A program made the translations under genes and the position numbers. Positions 50,059 through 62,129 of a stretch of DNA of 64,000 nt are shown here, piece after piece (positions within the stretch are counted from its first letter, which is position 1; the number at the start of each line of letters is the position of its first letter). This DNA comes from Meandrina meandrites (Eukaryota; Cnidaria; Anthozoa; Scleractinia; Meandrinidae). The stretch spans positions 7,322,501-7,386,500 of the forward strand of contig OY855906.1 of the NCBI GenBank assembly GCA_963693305.1, written 5' to 3'. The notes under the pieces are model-generated. The model made no database searches, was not told the DNA's origin, and was given only the letters and a program-made list of their open reading frames with translations.

Positions 50059-51237
50059 GATTGAAGCCTAGTAACCGAAGACGTTTGCTCGTGAAATCAA
50101 GGGTACTCGTAATAGTAGAAAACGGGAATTTTATTTATGATGGTTGCACTATGAGTTGGAAACAAGGAGTTTACGGAACACATTCAAACATTGTTCGGGA
50201 CATCGCCGGGACGTTGGGGATGTCTTCGGAATAAATGAAGGTTCTGTGCATGTCATCTAGTCTTCTTCGCCCAGCTGTTATCTGGGCTCGCGTGACGAGT
50301 CCAAACAACGGCTCCTCGGGAGACTAGTTGTAATCAGGTATCAGTTAGTCTAGTGCGAAAAATCTGACGGATGGAAACTTGTACAATGTGTAAATGTGTA
50401 AATAGTTGTGAATATTGTTGTTTAAAAGATTGTATTAACATGTTGTCCCTTTTTTTGAAAATAAGATAGGGGCTTTGAAACTGTACTGTAGGACTTTTTG
50501 CGGCTTGTACCACGATCTTTGCCAGAAACTGGTAAATTAGTTGAAACTGTACCGACTCACTGCTTGTGAATGTCCGTTATTTATTCCGGTTTTCTAGCTT
50601 TAAAGCACCTTTGAATGCAAGTGGCTATCCTAGCCGCAAGCGTGCCACATGAAGGCGAAGTGGGAGAGGTGGGAGAGAAATGTGAACTGAGTCCGTTTGT
50701 TGCACTTTGGACACCCTTCACTCCATACTCCAAGACTTGAATAATCAAAAGAAATGACAGTCACAGATTTCAACTTCCTTGTGAGTTTCTGGCTTAACAT
50801 AAACCGATCTTAAACACCCGCATAAACACCTTTCTTCTCAAAATACGAAACCTAATTACCAGAATGTTGACGAATACAGTTAAAGGCCTAGGCACCTCCT
50901 GTAGGAGGACACTTTTTCATGTTCCAGGAGTCAGAGTTTTGACTGTATAAGAATTAGGACAGGAGTTGCCCAACAGATGAATTTTTTTTTGCTTGTTACG
51001 TCTAGACTACTTTGTTGTGTTTTAATTGTCTAAAAACAAGCATCTGAAATAATAGTGATCGGCTTGGTTCTCGATCTTTAACGTAATTACTTACGAAGAG
51101 GGTTTCCACTGGCAATGGTCGTAGTATAAAAACGTTTTTAGTTTTCTGTATGTATTGTACTGTCCTCTTTTTCTCGTTGGTGATGTTTCTAAATAAAGAT
51201 AAACTCAACTACTTTAGAAACGCAAACTCCTTTCATT

Positions 51238-51280
<43 letters not shown>
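51238..51280. repeat. (ATC)n microsatellite
   Basis: About 14 units; followed by a short AGC-rich stretch, about 210 bases before the transposon array. Confidence 0.95.
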
Positions 51281-51493
51281 GGAGCAGCCGCAGCAGCAGC
51301 ATCATTGCCAATTTATCCTAGTGCACTAATAGAATAGGCCATTTCTGATTTGCTTTTTGTCTTTGTTTCAGAAAAGAGTCCTCATGCCAAACCCCATTTG
51401 AAAATGAGTTTGATGAACGTGAGCGTAAAACACAGTTTCATATGAATAGTCTCGCAGGAAGACTCGTTCTGACACCAAGCCAAAAGGCAACTA

Positions 51494-51772
51494 CAATGCG
51501 GGACATAAATCTTGGGACATGTGCCACAATTGTGGGCACAACGACTGCTTGCACCCCCCTCCCCCCAAGCAATGTTGAGATTTGCCTATGCCACACGGCA
51601 AGTTCAGGGCATTTATGTTTTTCAACATTGCTTGGGGGAAGGGGGGCGCTTGGGAGTGGGGAACGGGGGACTTGGGAGCGTATAGGCTCTTTTTTTAAAT
51701 CCTCTAAGGATCTCTTGCACTATTCAATGCTTTTTTTTTTAGAAATGTCCCAAGTATTTTTGACCTCCATTG
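51494..51772. repeat. R1, foldback MITE-like module
   Basis: Terminal inverted repeats CAATG...CTTGGGACAT and the complement at the right end, plus an inner inverted pair around AAGCAATGTTGA / TCAACATTGCTT, make the whole module a large imperfect hairpin. Left side carries TA. Open frames inside it are not credible genes. Confidence 0.85.
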
Positions 51773-52391
51773 TCTGAATTTGACTTTTATAGAGAAAACA
51801 AGAATTACATTACATTTCAGCACGAATTATTGAAAACTATTTGGCGGTGCAACGAAAAAAATGTTTTTCAGAGGAAACTTTATTTGCAGAGGTACAAAGT
51901 AACTTTTTTTACTGAACAACGGGCAACGCATAAGTACGCATACATTAGTTGACGTCCTGCATCTTAGTAATTGGCCGCGTGAACATTTTAATTGCGGGAT
52001 TTTTCCAACGCCTGTCCAAAAGGCGGGATCTGTGGACAGTGTAAACACAGCCATGATGAACTGCAGATGGTTTTTTTTAACTTCTGGAAGCAAATTCCAC
52101 AAGATGACCAGCTATATTTACAGCCATGTGGCCTTTGTTTCTCCAAATTTATTTTGGAAAACGCCGATAAAGATCAAACCAATTAACATGGCCATGACTA
52201 GTCATTCTGGCGCGCGATGTGAAACGTTGTTTACATCACCACAGCTCTCATGCACAGTTCTCACCAAGGAAAAGTGAGTTTTCCTTGCTTTGTTTGAAGT
52301 AATTCGCTAAAGAAAAGCTTTAGAGTATTCTGTATCATTTCCTTCGTGCAAAGCATATCTAATTTTTGGAAGGTTTGTGCAAAAAGTGCTC

Positions 52392-52477
52392 TTTTCAACA
52401 GTACTCGGCTATTGTTAAATAATGAACTAACAATCCTATATTCCTTTTGAGCTGTTTAGGCCGAGTACTGTTGAAAA
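52392..52477. repeat. Perfect 18-base inverted repeat in E (unit 1)
   Basis: Arms 52392-52409 and 52460-52477 (TTTTCAACAGTACTCGGC and complement) with a 50-base loop that itself holds TTGTTA/TAACAA. The same hairpin recurs at 55145-55230 in unit 2. It lies between the transposase stop and the R1 side, so it could act as a 3' end or binding structure; role unknown. Confidence 0.85.
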
Positions 52478-52875
52478 TCATACTGTAATTGTGTTTCATA
52501 CACATATAGCACTTACACAGATTGCAGAAAAAGGTTTATTTAAGTTTTCACACATTGTAACTATAAAAAAGGGTTTCAAGGTTAAGCTATAACAACTTAA
52601 ATGGCCGAGAACTGAACGCGAGTAGTGTAAACATACACAGTAACTCAGTGTAACGCACTACTATCTGTTTCTATACTAACACAGCGTAACGAAAAAATGA
52701 ACTTCTTTATACAAGAGAATTTAGCAATCCATCTGTTTTTCTAATACATAGAGTAGTTTCTTTAAGACATATGAAACTTTCACGCTATGAAATCAAAGAG
52801 CAAAATAATGAAAACATAAAATTAATACCATACGTAGTGCAAGTCCATATCCATTTTTCATTGCGTGACGCGTGA

Positions 52876-53976
52876 TTAATATTTCGTTCTGGCACCTTTA
52901 GAAGAAAGGATAGCTTGTATCCTGTTGCTCATACTTGCAATTGTTTTATCTATAGTCTCAATGGAAACACTTTCCAGAGCTCTGAAAACGCGATTTTGAA
53001 ATTGCTCAAACGACTCCCATGTGATATTTCTAGATATCGCTTCGTTTTCTAAGAAAAGTTTCACCAGGTGAAAAATGTTCTCTATTGGGTTTAGGTCTGG
53101 TGAACGCGGCGGGATTTCATGAAACTCTGCTTCAATCTCTTCAAAGGCTAATTTAGCTGCTACACTGGTCTGGGATGGGTCATTGTCCATAACAAATAAT
53201 CGTCGTCCATTTGTTTTCGGACCAGCTTCGGCGAAAGTCCTATTGAAATGCTCCCTGACAAACTGTGAAAAAAAGCGACCTGTCATTTTTTCGTAGGGAA
53301 CTTTCAAAATCACTCCCTTGCCATACGCAATCGCCACTACAACGTGTAACCTTCTTCCACCAGCCAAATCTTTGGCACCTTTAGCAGTGACTTCAAGTCC
53401 TTCTTCCCGTTTTCTCCACACTCTTGCTTTGTTGGCCGCTAGACCACTGCGAGGGTTATACTTGTGTACGAACGATACGCCATCCAAATAAAAAGCAATT
53501 TCATTCTTCCAGAAATCTTGATTCCTGGAAACTTCTCGTTTCATCGTACGAGCAAATCGTAAGCGTAACTTTTTGTCCTTTTCTGTAAGTACCCCCTTCC
53601 TCCTAGCTGAGAAGTAAGCGTACCCCAACCGATTTAGATAACGGGAATATGTTCTTCTACTTGCTTGTGAAAAGCTTAGTCCACTTTCTTCGACTAAACT
53701 CTTAACTGTTACGTGCACATTATTCTTTCTGAAAGTTTTCAATGTGCGAATAAGTTTTCTCATATCGCGTGTGCTTAATTTATTCGGTCGACCAGGTTTC
53801 TGCTTACCGCCTCTGTTGTTTGAAGAACTCTCGACTTCAGTGGCGCATATCCTTTCAACAGATGATTTGGAGATTCCACATTCTCTTGCTGTTGTTCTCA
53901 GGGAAAATTTCCCGTATTTATGTAAATACAAGGCTAATGCTCTTGTCCTTGGTGGTATCTGTTTCTTGAATACCAT
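52876..53976 (-). CDS. Tc1-like DD34E transposase, unit 1
   Basis: 366 aa from the ATG at 53976, chosen because the helix-turn-helix starts right after it (MVFKKQIPPRTRALALYL) and the 54 codons upstream look non-coding; the open frame itself runs to 54138. An N-terminal paired-like HTH (TTARECGISKSSVERI) precedes a GRP-type linker (KPGRPNKLS). The catalytic core has D165 (FYLDGVSF), D264 (FVMDNDPSQTS) and E299 (SPDLNPIEN), with 34 residues between the last two, which places it in the Tc1 group. No frameshift or stop, so it may be functional. Cuts and pastes the element at TA sites. Confidence 0.93.
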   Translation of the reverse strand: MVFKKQIPPRTRALALYLHKYGKFSLRTTARECGISKSSVERICATEVESSSNNRGGKQKPGRPNKLSTRDMRKLIRTLKTFRKNNVHVTVKSLVEESGLSFSQASRRTYSRYLNRLGYAYFSARRKGVLTEKDKKLRLRFARTMKREVSRNQDFWKNEIAFYLDGVSFVHKYNPRSGLAANKARVWRKREEGLEVTAKGAKDLAGGRRLHVVVAIAYGKGVILKVPYEKMTGRFFSQFVREHFNRTFAEAGPKTNGRRLFVMDNDPSQTSVAAKLAFEEIEAEFHEIPPRSPDLNPIENIFHLVKLFLENEAISRNITWESFEQFQNRVFRALESVSIETIDKTIASMSNRIQAILSSKGARTKY

Positions 53977-54246
53977 TGCTACTGATATTTCTTCTTCCGA
54001 AGACGCAGAAAGTAAAGTTTCACGAGTCTTCAGATAAATTGTTGAATACTTTCGCGTGACTAATAAACTACGTAACAGTAACAAAAATAGCTGTATCAAA
54101 CGCGCGCGTGCGAAACGTGTAACGGCATTTTTTGTCACGCCAAAAATGTCACATAATGCTGGAGAGTTTTATCTTAACGCAATATCTGAAATTGATTTGC
54201 TGTTTACGACGCTAGGAGCATTTTAGTGGAAATAGTAGTTTTCAGA

Positions 54247-54525
54247 CAATGCGGGACATAAATCTTGGGACATGTGCCACAATTGTGGGCACAACGACTG
54301 CTTGCACCCCCCTCCCCCCAAGCAATGTTGAGATTTGCCTATGCCACACAGCAAGTTCAGGGCATTTATGTTTTTCAACATTGCTTGGGGGAAGGGGGGC
54401 GCTTGGGAGTGGGGAACGGGGGACTTGGGAGCGTATAGGCTCTTTTTTTAAATCCTCTAAGGATCTCTTGCACTATTCAATGCTTTTTTTTTTAGAAATG
54501 TCCCAAGTATTTTTGACCTCCATTG
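54247..54525. repeat. R2, central copy of the foldback module
   Basis: Same length and orientation as R1, shared between the two E units. There is no TA at its edges: the left neighbour ends TTCAGA and the right neighbour begins TCTGAA. Confidence 0.85.
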
Positions 54526-55628
54526 TCTGAATTTGACTTTTATAGAGAAAACAAGAATTACATTACATTTCAGCACGAATTATTGAAAACTATTTGGCGG
54601 TGCAACGAAAAAAATGTTTTTCAGAGGAAACTTTATTTGCAGAGGTACAAAGTAACTTTTTTTACTGAACAACGGGCAACGCATAAGTACGCATACATTA
54701 GTTGACGTCCTGCATCTTAGTAATTGGCCGCGTGAACATTTTAATTGCGGGATTTTTCCAACGCCTGTCCAAAAGGCGGGATCTGTGGACAGTGTAAACA
54801 CAGCCATGATGAACTGCAGATGGTTTTTTTTAACTTCTGGAAGCAAATTCCACAAGATGACCAGCTATATTTACAGCCATGTGGCCTTTGTTTCTCCAAA
54901 TTTATTTTGGAAAACGCCGATAAAGATCAAACCAATTAACATGGCCATGACTAGTCATTCTGGCGCGCGATGTGAAACGTTGTTTACATCACCACAGCTC
55001 TCATGCACAGTTCTCACCAAGGAAAAGTGAGTTTTCCTTGCTTTGTTTGAAGTAATTCGCTAAAGAAAAGCTTTAGAGTATTCTGTATCATTTCCTTCGT
55101 GCAAAGCATATCTAATTTTTGGAAGGTTTGTGCAAAAAGTGCTCTTTTCAACAGTACTCGGCTATTGTTAAATAATGAACTAACAATCCTATATTCCTTT
55201 TGAGCTGTTTAGGCCGAGTACTGTTGAAAATCATACTGTAATTGTGTTTCATACACATATAGCACTTACACAGATTGCAGAAAAAGGTTTATTTAAGTTT
55301 TCACACATTGTAACTATAAAAAAGGGTTTCAAGGTTAAGCTATAACAACTTAAATGGCCGAGAACTGAACGCGAGTAGTGTAAACATACACAGTAACTCA
55401 GTGTAACGCACTACTATCTGTTTCTATACTAACACAGCGTAACGAAAAAATGAACTTCTTTATACAAGAGAATTTAGCAATCCATCTGTTTTTCTAATAC
55501 ATAGAGTAGTTTCTTTAAGACATATGAAACTTTCACGCTATGAAATCAAAGAGCAAAATAATGAAAACATAAAATTAATACCATACGTAGTGCAAGTCCA
55601 TATCCATTTTTCATTGCGTGACGCGTGA

Positions 55629-56729
55629 TTAATATTTCGTTCTGGCACCTTTAGAAGAAAGGATAGCTTGTATCCTGTTGCTCATACTTGCAATTGTTTT
55701 ATCTATAGTCTCAATGGAAACACTTTCCAGAGCTCTGAAAACGCGATTTTGAAATTGCTCAAACGACTCCCATGTGATATTTCTAGATATCGCTTCGTTT
55801 TCTAAGAAAAGTTTCACCAGGTGAAAAATGTTCTCTATTGGGTTTAGGTCTGGTGAACGCGGCGGGATTTCATGAAACTCTGCTTCAATCTCTTCAAAGG
55901 CTAATTTAGCTGCTACACTGGTCTGGGATGGGTCATTGTCCATAACAAATAATCGTCGTCCATTTGTTTTCGGACCAGCTTCGGCGAAAGTCCTATTGAA
56001 ATGCTCCCTGACAAACTGTGAAAAAAAGCGACCTGTCATTTTTTCGTAGGGAACTTTCAAAATCACTCCCTTGCCATACGCAATCGCCACTACAACGTGT
56101 AACCTTCTTCCACCAGCCAAATCTTTGGCACCTTTAGCAGTGACTTCAAGTCCTTCTTCCCGTTTTCTCCACACTCTTGCTTTGTTGGCCGCTAGACCAC
56201 TGCGAGGGTTATACTTGTGTACGAACGATACGCCATCCAAATAAAAAGCAATTTCATTCTTCCAGAAATCTTGATTCCTGGAAACTTCTCGTTTCATCGT
56301 ACGAGCAAATCGTAAGCGTAACTTTTTGTCCTTTTCTGTAAGTACCCCCTTCCTCCTAGCTGAGAAGTAAGCGTACCCCAACCGATTTAGATAACGGGAA
56401 TATGTTCTTCTACTTGCTTGTGAAAAGCTTAGTCCACTTTCTTCGACTAAACTCTTAACTGTTACGTGCACATTATTCTTTCTGAAAGTTTTCAATGTGC
56501 GAATAAGTTTTCTCATATCGCGTGTGCTTAATTTATTCGGTCGACCAGGTTTCTGCTTACCGCCTCTGTTGTTTGAAGAACTCTCGACTTCAGTGGCGCA
56601 TATCCTTTCAACAGATGATTTGGAGATTCCACATTCTCTTGCTGTTGTTCTCAGGGAAAATTTCCCGTATTTATGTAAATACAAGGCTAATGCTCTTGTC
56701 CTTGGTGGTATCTGTTTCTTGAATACCAT
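55629..56729 (-). CDS. Tc1-like DD34E transposase, unit 2 (identical copy)
   Basis: The predicted protein is identical to the unit 1 transposase, offset by 2753 bases; the same start choice is used, and the open frame extends to 56891. Intact catalytic triad DD34E. Identity over the whole unit argues for duplication too recent for mutations to build up, or for an assembly error. Confidence 0.93.
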   Translation of the reverse strand: MVFKKQIPPRTRALALYLHKYGKFSLRTTARECGISKSSVERICATEVESSSNNRGGKQKPGRPNKLSTRDMRKLIRTLKTFRKNNVHVTVKSLVEESGLSFSQASRRTYSRYLNRLGYAYFSARRKGVLTEKDKKLRLRFARTMKREVSRNQDFWKNEIAFYLDGVSFVHKYNPRSGLAANKARVWRKREEGLEVTAKGAKDLAGGRRLHVVVAIAYGKGVILKVPYEKMTGRFFSQFVREHFNRTFAEAGPKTNGRRLFVMDNDPSQTSVAAKLAFEEIEAEFHEIPPRSPDLNPIENIFHLVKLFLENEAISRNITWESFEQFQNRVFRALESVSIETIDKTIASMSNRIQAILSSKGARTKY

Positions 56730-56999
56730 TGCTACTGATATTTCTTCTTCCGAAGACGCAGAAAGTAAAGTTTCACGAGTCTTCAGATAAATTGTTGAAT
56801 ACTTTCGCGTGACTAATAAACTACGTAACAGTAACAAAAATAGCTGTATCAAACGCGCGCGTGCGAAACGTGTAACGGCATTTTTTGTCACGCCAAAAAT
56901 GTCACATAATGCTGGAGAGTTTTATCTTAACGCAATATCTGAAATTGATTTGCTGTTTACGACGCTAGGAGCATTTTAGTGGAAATAGTAGTTTTCAGA

Positions 57000-57276
57000 C
57001 AATGCGGGACATAAATCTTGGGACATGTGCCACAATTGTGGGCACAACGACTGCTTGCACCCCCCTCCCCCCAAGCAATGTTGAGATTTGCCTATGCCAC
57101 ACAGCAAGTTCAGGGCATTTATGTTTTTCAACATTGCTTGGGGGAAGGGGGGCGCTTGGGAGTGGGGAACGGGGGACTTGGGAGCGTATAGGCTCTTTTT
57201 TTAAATCCTCTAAGGATCTCTTGCACTATTCAATGCTTTTTTTTAGAAATGTCCCAAGTATTTTTGACCTCCATTG
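57000..57276. repeat. R3, terminal copy of the foldback module
   Basis: Two bases shorter than R1 and R2 in the poly-T run. Its right end CATTG meets TA and then unique sequence (GGAAGCTGGCC). Confidence 0.85.
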
Positions 57277-60200
57277 TAGGAAGCTGGCCTATTGGTTCAT
57301 AAGGAGTTTCGCAGTTGCACCGGTCTTTGAAAATTCTAAGACTCTTTCATCAGCAAGACTATTTTTCAATTTTATTCTTTAGTCAAAAACTCTAGCAAGC
57401 ACTGTATGGCCCCATAAGGCTCCCTTATGTTGCCTAGCAACACGAACCGCGGGCTCAAGAGGCCTTTCTGTTTGAGTTATCCTGACCGAGGATGCCCTAG
57501 GACCGGTTGCACCAGTGGCTTACCAAATCTTGGTGTCTTACAAGGTGTACTTCTTGACATAACTGCTAATGGTTATTGAGGGTCTTCGAGTTCTCGACTT
57601 ACGCTAAACCCTGATCATTCGGCTGGTGAACTGCTAAGACTGAGGGCTGAGAGGTAAGTTCAGCTATAAAGAAATGTTTTGTCTTCAATTCAGTGACAAA
57701 CGTTAGGACCGCAAATGCAATTTGCTTCAGCTGTAGTATTGTTTAGTTCTTCTCAAGGAACATGCAAATGATATAATTTGTGTTTGTGGAGACATTTGTC
57801 AGCATTTTTAAGCAGCTGTAGTTGAGTTTTGCCTTTGTTTTGTGAAGCTAGGACATCAATTTTTCCGCACTGCCAAGATATGTTGTTATTAACGAAAAAT
57901 CCCGTTGGTACCAAAAAATTTGCAAATTCTCGATCAGTCACAAACTAAAGCTAGACGAAGGTGAAGAGAAAAAATTATAGCAATATTTGAAGTATAGGCT
58001 TGCTTGTGTGGAAGGAAAAGGGCTGGAAAAAAAATGTGAAATTTGTTTTTAATGAAAATAGCGATGATGAATAGAGTCCATGTGTTTTACATCCCGTGAT
58101 ATGTTGTTTACCAAGCTGCGGTTTGATTGGCCAGTTCTGCAGGTAGATGTCACCCGCTTTACAACCTACAATAAAAAGGTCCTCAGGACGGTACGCGTTT
58201 GAAAGGTGAATTGTGATTGGTTGCTTTCTCCTTTTAAGATAGAAACGGATAGGGTTCTTTCTTATTGTAACCTTTTGTTTGGAATTGTTAGCAAATCCCG
58301 AAAATAGACTTCTTTGTCTAGTACTTTTTAAAACAGTGTTTAGTTTTGGTCAGTATAGAGTAGCAGCTCTCGTAAGCTTGAAATTCTTGCGGTCCTCTTG
58401 TGCAGCAGTTGCTATTGATTTAGGATTGTTCCCGTTGTTTGTTCTATTGCTCTCTAGAAGTAGCGAGCCATTCATGTGAGACCTTACGAGAGTTGCTACT
58501 CGATCCTTTTTGCCGCTACAGACTGACGTTGAAACCACGTTTATTAATGCAAACGGTCTGCTTGGGAAAAAAATCTTTCCATTAAAATTTGGCTGAGTTT
58601 CAGAGCCAACTGATGAGCCAAAAATAGGGTGATGTAATGTATTTTATCAGTGGAAAGTGATATATACCAAACCGTTTCATTTTTTCGCTATTTTCGGAGG
58701 TTCGCTCCTTTCTGGAGTTAGGTAATAATCCTTTGAGTTCAGTTCCCTCCACACGTATTGCGTCACATGACGATTACGGCGAGAGGCTTCGGAAACTCTT
58801 CGAGATAAACATACTTTCTAATTGTTAAAAAATAAATAAAATAAAAATATTATTTGTCTTGCAAAAGACAAATTGACAAGCAGGTTTGTCGGTAAGAAGC
58901 GTGGCCATCCGATCTGCGCATACATATGGAATTGATTTATTACAAGAATATTACATGAAGGAAGAACAGCAATAAAAGGATCAAATTCAACGTGTCGGAC
59001 AATTGGCAAATCTTAAAAAAAAGTGCTTTGCTGTGTTTTCTTTTCCCTCAAAACCACGCTGGTAATAAATTCGTTTCACGCATTTTTCGTCTAAATGTTT
59101 TAAAGAAAACAATACTTACATTGTCGGGAAACTGATCTTTTGTTTACACTGATTTTCTTCCATTTAATAGTTGTACAGTAAAGGGACAATGATATTTTAG
59201 CACTGTTTGGATCGCATTGTCACCGCAGTAAGCGTTAATAGAACCTCACTTATGGAAAAGCTCTTCAGCTGTAGTTGTTCATTGTTTGGTTATTTTCATT
59301 CATTGTTACCCTAGAAACAAAACAAAGCAATGGAAAACAAATTGCAAACAAGCATTCCGACTCGGATAACAATCCTAGTGTAGTTAGCCAGGTCCTTTAT
59401 TTCCAACCCTGGTGTACCATTAGAACGTCTTCAACCAAAGGCAAGGGGTCGCACTGGAAACTAGTAGGGTCCCAAACAAGCTTAAATAACAGATTTATTA
59501 GCCTACATTGTAGTTGAAAAGAGCGATAAAAACGTAACCCGGTCCAATACTTGAAGAAAATGTTGGTCCAGCAATTATGCATTGTGATTGGTTAATTTTA
59601 ACTTCTTCTATTTTTCACCAAGGTTAATAAGAAGCTCTTTTTCCTGTCGTGGCCTCAATTTAATATTAATCCCTTTCGAGGTTGCCCGTTGTTAGCTAGG
59701 CCAGTTGAATTTTATGCTTAGGTTTGTCTGAATAAGCCGACTGAGTGCAATTGCGTTGTGAAGACAGGACAGCACTTTCAAGACGAAAGTCAAGGTCATC
59801 GCGCCATTGATAATAAAGTATCACACCTTATGGAAGTTCAGTTAGATGAAACTGTAAAATCTTTCAACTGAATAGACATATTTACACAGCGCATCTACAT
59901 CCACTATGCTACTTTTTCTACAGAAATGTCCTAAATCATAAGCAAAGGCGAATGAATCCAACTTAAGCTACCAATGTATTACTTATTGCATGAAAGACCG
60001 AGCTGTTAGTGGAGATGAAACTGTATGCACTAGACTGTTTATTTTAATTTACATCACAAACGAAATTGAGTTTACGCCTAAAGGGTAGTTTGCATTACAA
60101 CAAGCCTGTCACCTGAGGAAACGGTGTAAAGTTTGCATGTAACAACCTGAAAGCGTTGAAAATGAAGTGGACGGTTTATCATTTCGATCTGTACATCAAT

Positions 60201-62100
60201 TTTTTTCTCCGTCAGCGCGTTCTGTTGAGGCAAAAACGAGCTTTGTTAAAAGTTAAGTGGTGCGTAATCTTTCATTATAAATTAGTGGATTACACAACTG
60301 TTATGATAGGCAGAGCAAAGCAAATTTCATGGAGCGTCTAGAAAGGTGTGAACTGCTTGTGCCCTCCTGGCTCTGGACAGGTGCAAGAGAGTAGGTGTTA
60401 CAATACAATTAAATGAGAAAGCTTGGACTTACGCCAGTTTACTCCGGAATATTTTTAGCTGTGATTTGCAAACCGGCGAAGCCAGTACGGCGAACATGTG
60501 CTTTTGTGAAAACGTTTCGACGCGAAATTGAAAAGCTATAGGTCGCACGTTGCGCTCATACGAAAGAATCCCAAGGAAAGCGGCGTGGAATATATTATCA
60601 GCAGACCTCGTTGCAGAAGGTAAATTGAAAAATTACTTTTAACGATGATCATAGCCATTAAATTTTAAATTTAATTTTTGTTGTTATTTCGATGTATTTA
60701 AAAATGTTTTTCTTTGGATCTCTTCGGTCTCGTCCGGTTTTAAAATATCGGTCTATCAGTAATCTAGACTCGTGTACCAGACTTATGCCATATTTTTGTG
60801 GCGTTTTTCTGTTTAAAAATCAACTTTGTTATAAGATATTTTTTAAACTGCACTGAACGCACGGTTCGAACCCAGTTACGTATTTTTGAGAGAGCTTTGG
60901 CTAACGCCGCGACGAGGAGTTTAAAATTCAATTCATTATGTTACAAAAAGGCAACGAGGTATTTGGCAATATTATTGCAAGCTTGGCCCGCACATCAACG
61001 CACGCGTCGAATACACATGGCGCAATACCTCCCAGCGGTCCAATGCGCCTAACATGAATAATCTTTAAGTAAATTTTAATTCTTACCACCATGGAAATTA
61101 AACAAAGACATCTACTTTAGTTTTATTTCAACACTATCCCCAGGTAGCATTTACTTAGCTGTCTCTTGTAAACTTCAATTGTTCTGTTTCTTTTACCATT
61201 TCTCCTTCTTCGTTTTTTCCAAACAAAGCGGTTAATTTCAGTGATTTTCTATTTTGCTTGCAATTCCAGGAAATGTTATTCTTACAAAGAGCAAGAGCAT
61301 TTTTTTAGACAATTCTTGTTTGGAGGGAATAAAATAAATTTAAAGTTTACCATGCTATGTGATGATGGCTAGACAGAATTAATTCCCTTTACAACCATTA
61401 TCAAAAATGTAAATATCTGAAATGCTTTTCTTCGACGTTATTAAAAACTATTTAAACAGTTGAATTTTAAACAGAATATCGCATATTCGCGCATGTAGAC
61501 GGCAATTTCGCTCAGATTATGTTGGCGATCTCATTAACTTACACAATCATAGCTGCTAAAACTACTTTTTATCTTTAATAGCCTCTTGGCAGACCTCTTT
61601 TCGTAATAACACGTTAATCTGTACAGGTCGCCTTATTGTCGACAAGACAATATCGAGTGAAAGGATACAATATAATAATAGAGTACCCTCGTGGTACTTT
61701 CTTTGTAAGTAAATGCAATGCTGAGGCCGTGGTTGATTTTACGGTCCAGTGCGAATGAAACTATGAACAGAAATTTTTTGTCCTATTAAGCGATGCCACC
61801 TGTTTTTCTTTCTTAAGACTGTGCGCGCGACTTAAAGACGGTGGCACTTTCACTTTCGGTGGCACTTTTTTATCGGAATTCAAGTGTTCTTTTTCGTGTA
61901 TTCATTTGGTTTGTAATTCTTGCTGTTGTTTTTCCTTTTCTTTACTGAATCTGTTGTATATACGTTTTCTAGAAGTCACCTAGAACAGCCAGTAGAAACA
62001 TTATTTAACGCCGGTGGATGGAAAATAGTCATACAAGAAAAAAGAGAATAGTAAATTTTTGATACGGAAAAAATCGAACTCAGTTAAGCGTTTCAAAGCA
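57277..62100. other. Right of the transposon array: no gene supported
   Basis: AT-rich sequence with MITE family A at 58363 and a 13-base palindrome GTTGCCTAGCAAC at 57429-57441. The open frames (58279-58479, 60156-60341, 60798-61052 and others) are short, lack flanking splice logic and resemble no family I know. Confidence 0.5.
58363..58496. mobile_element. MITE family A, copy 4
   Basis: GCAGCTCTCGTAAGCTTGAA at the left and GTGAGACCTTACGAGAGTTG at the right; same orientation as copy 1. Confidence 0.85.
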
Positions 62101-62129
62101 TAGTTTTGAAAAGCGTTAATACTTAATGG

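Larger units (their letters stand above)
51494..57276. mobile_element. Composite Tc1-like transposon array, R-E-R-E-R
   Basis: Three copies of a 279-base module R (51494-51772, 54247-54525, 57000-57276) alternate with two copies of a 2474-base segment E (51773-54246, 54526-56999). The repeat period is exactly 2753. Outer ends are CAATG...CATTG and the array is flanked by TA on both sides (51492-51493 and 57277-57278), the target duplication of the Tc1/mariner superfamily. R copies are in the same orientation. R1 differs from R2 and R3 by at least one base (about 51595); R3 has 8 rather than 10 T in its poly-T run. The two E copies encode identical transposases. Either a very recent tandem duplication or an assembly duplication. 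Confidence 0.88.

Noticed and set aside
51442..51777. 111-codon frame over module R and its repeats
   Set aside because: Lies in a foldback non-coding module; composition is low-complexity and the frame is broken differently in R3.
51992..52277. Small frames in E with several Cys and His residues
   Set aside because: Short, overlapping each other in two frames and unlike any known transposon accessory protein; identity in both units reflects recent duplication, not selection.
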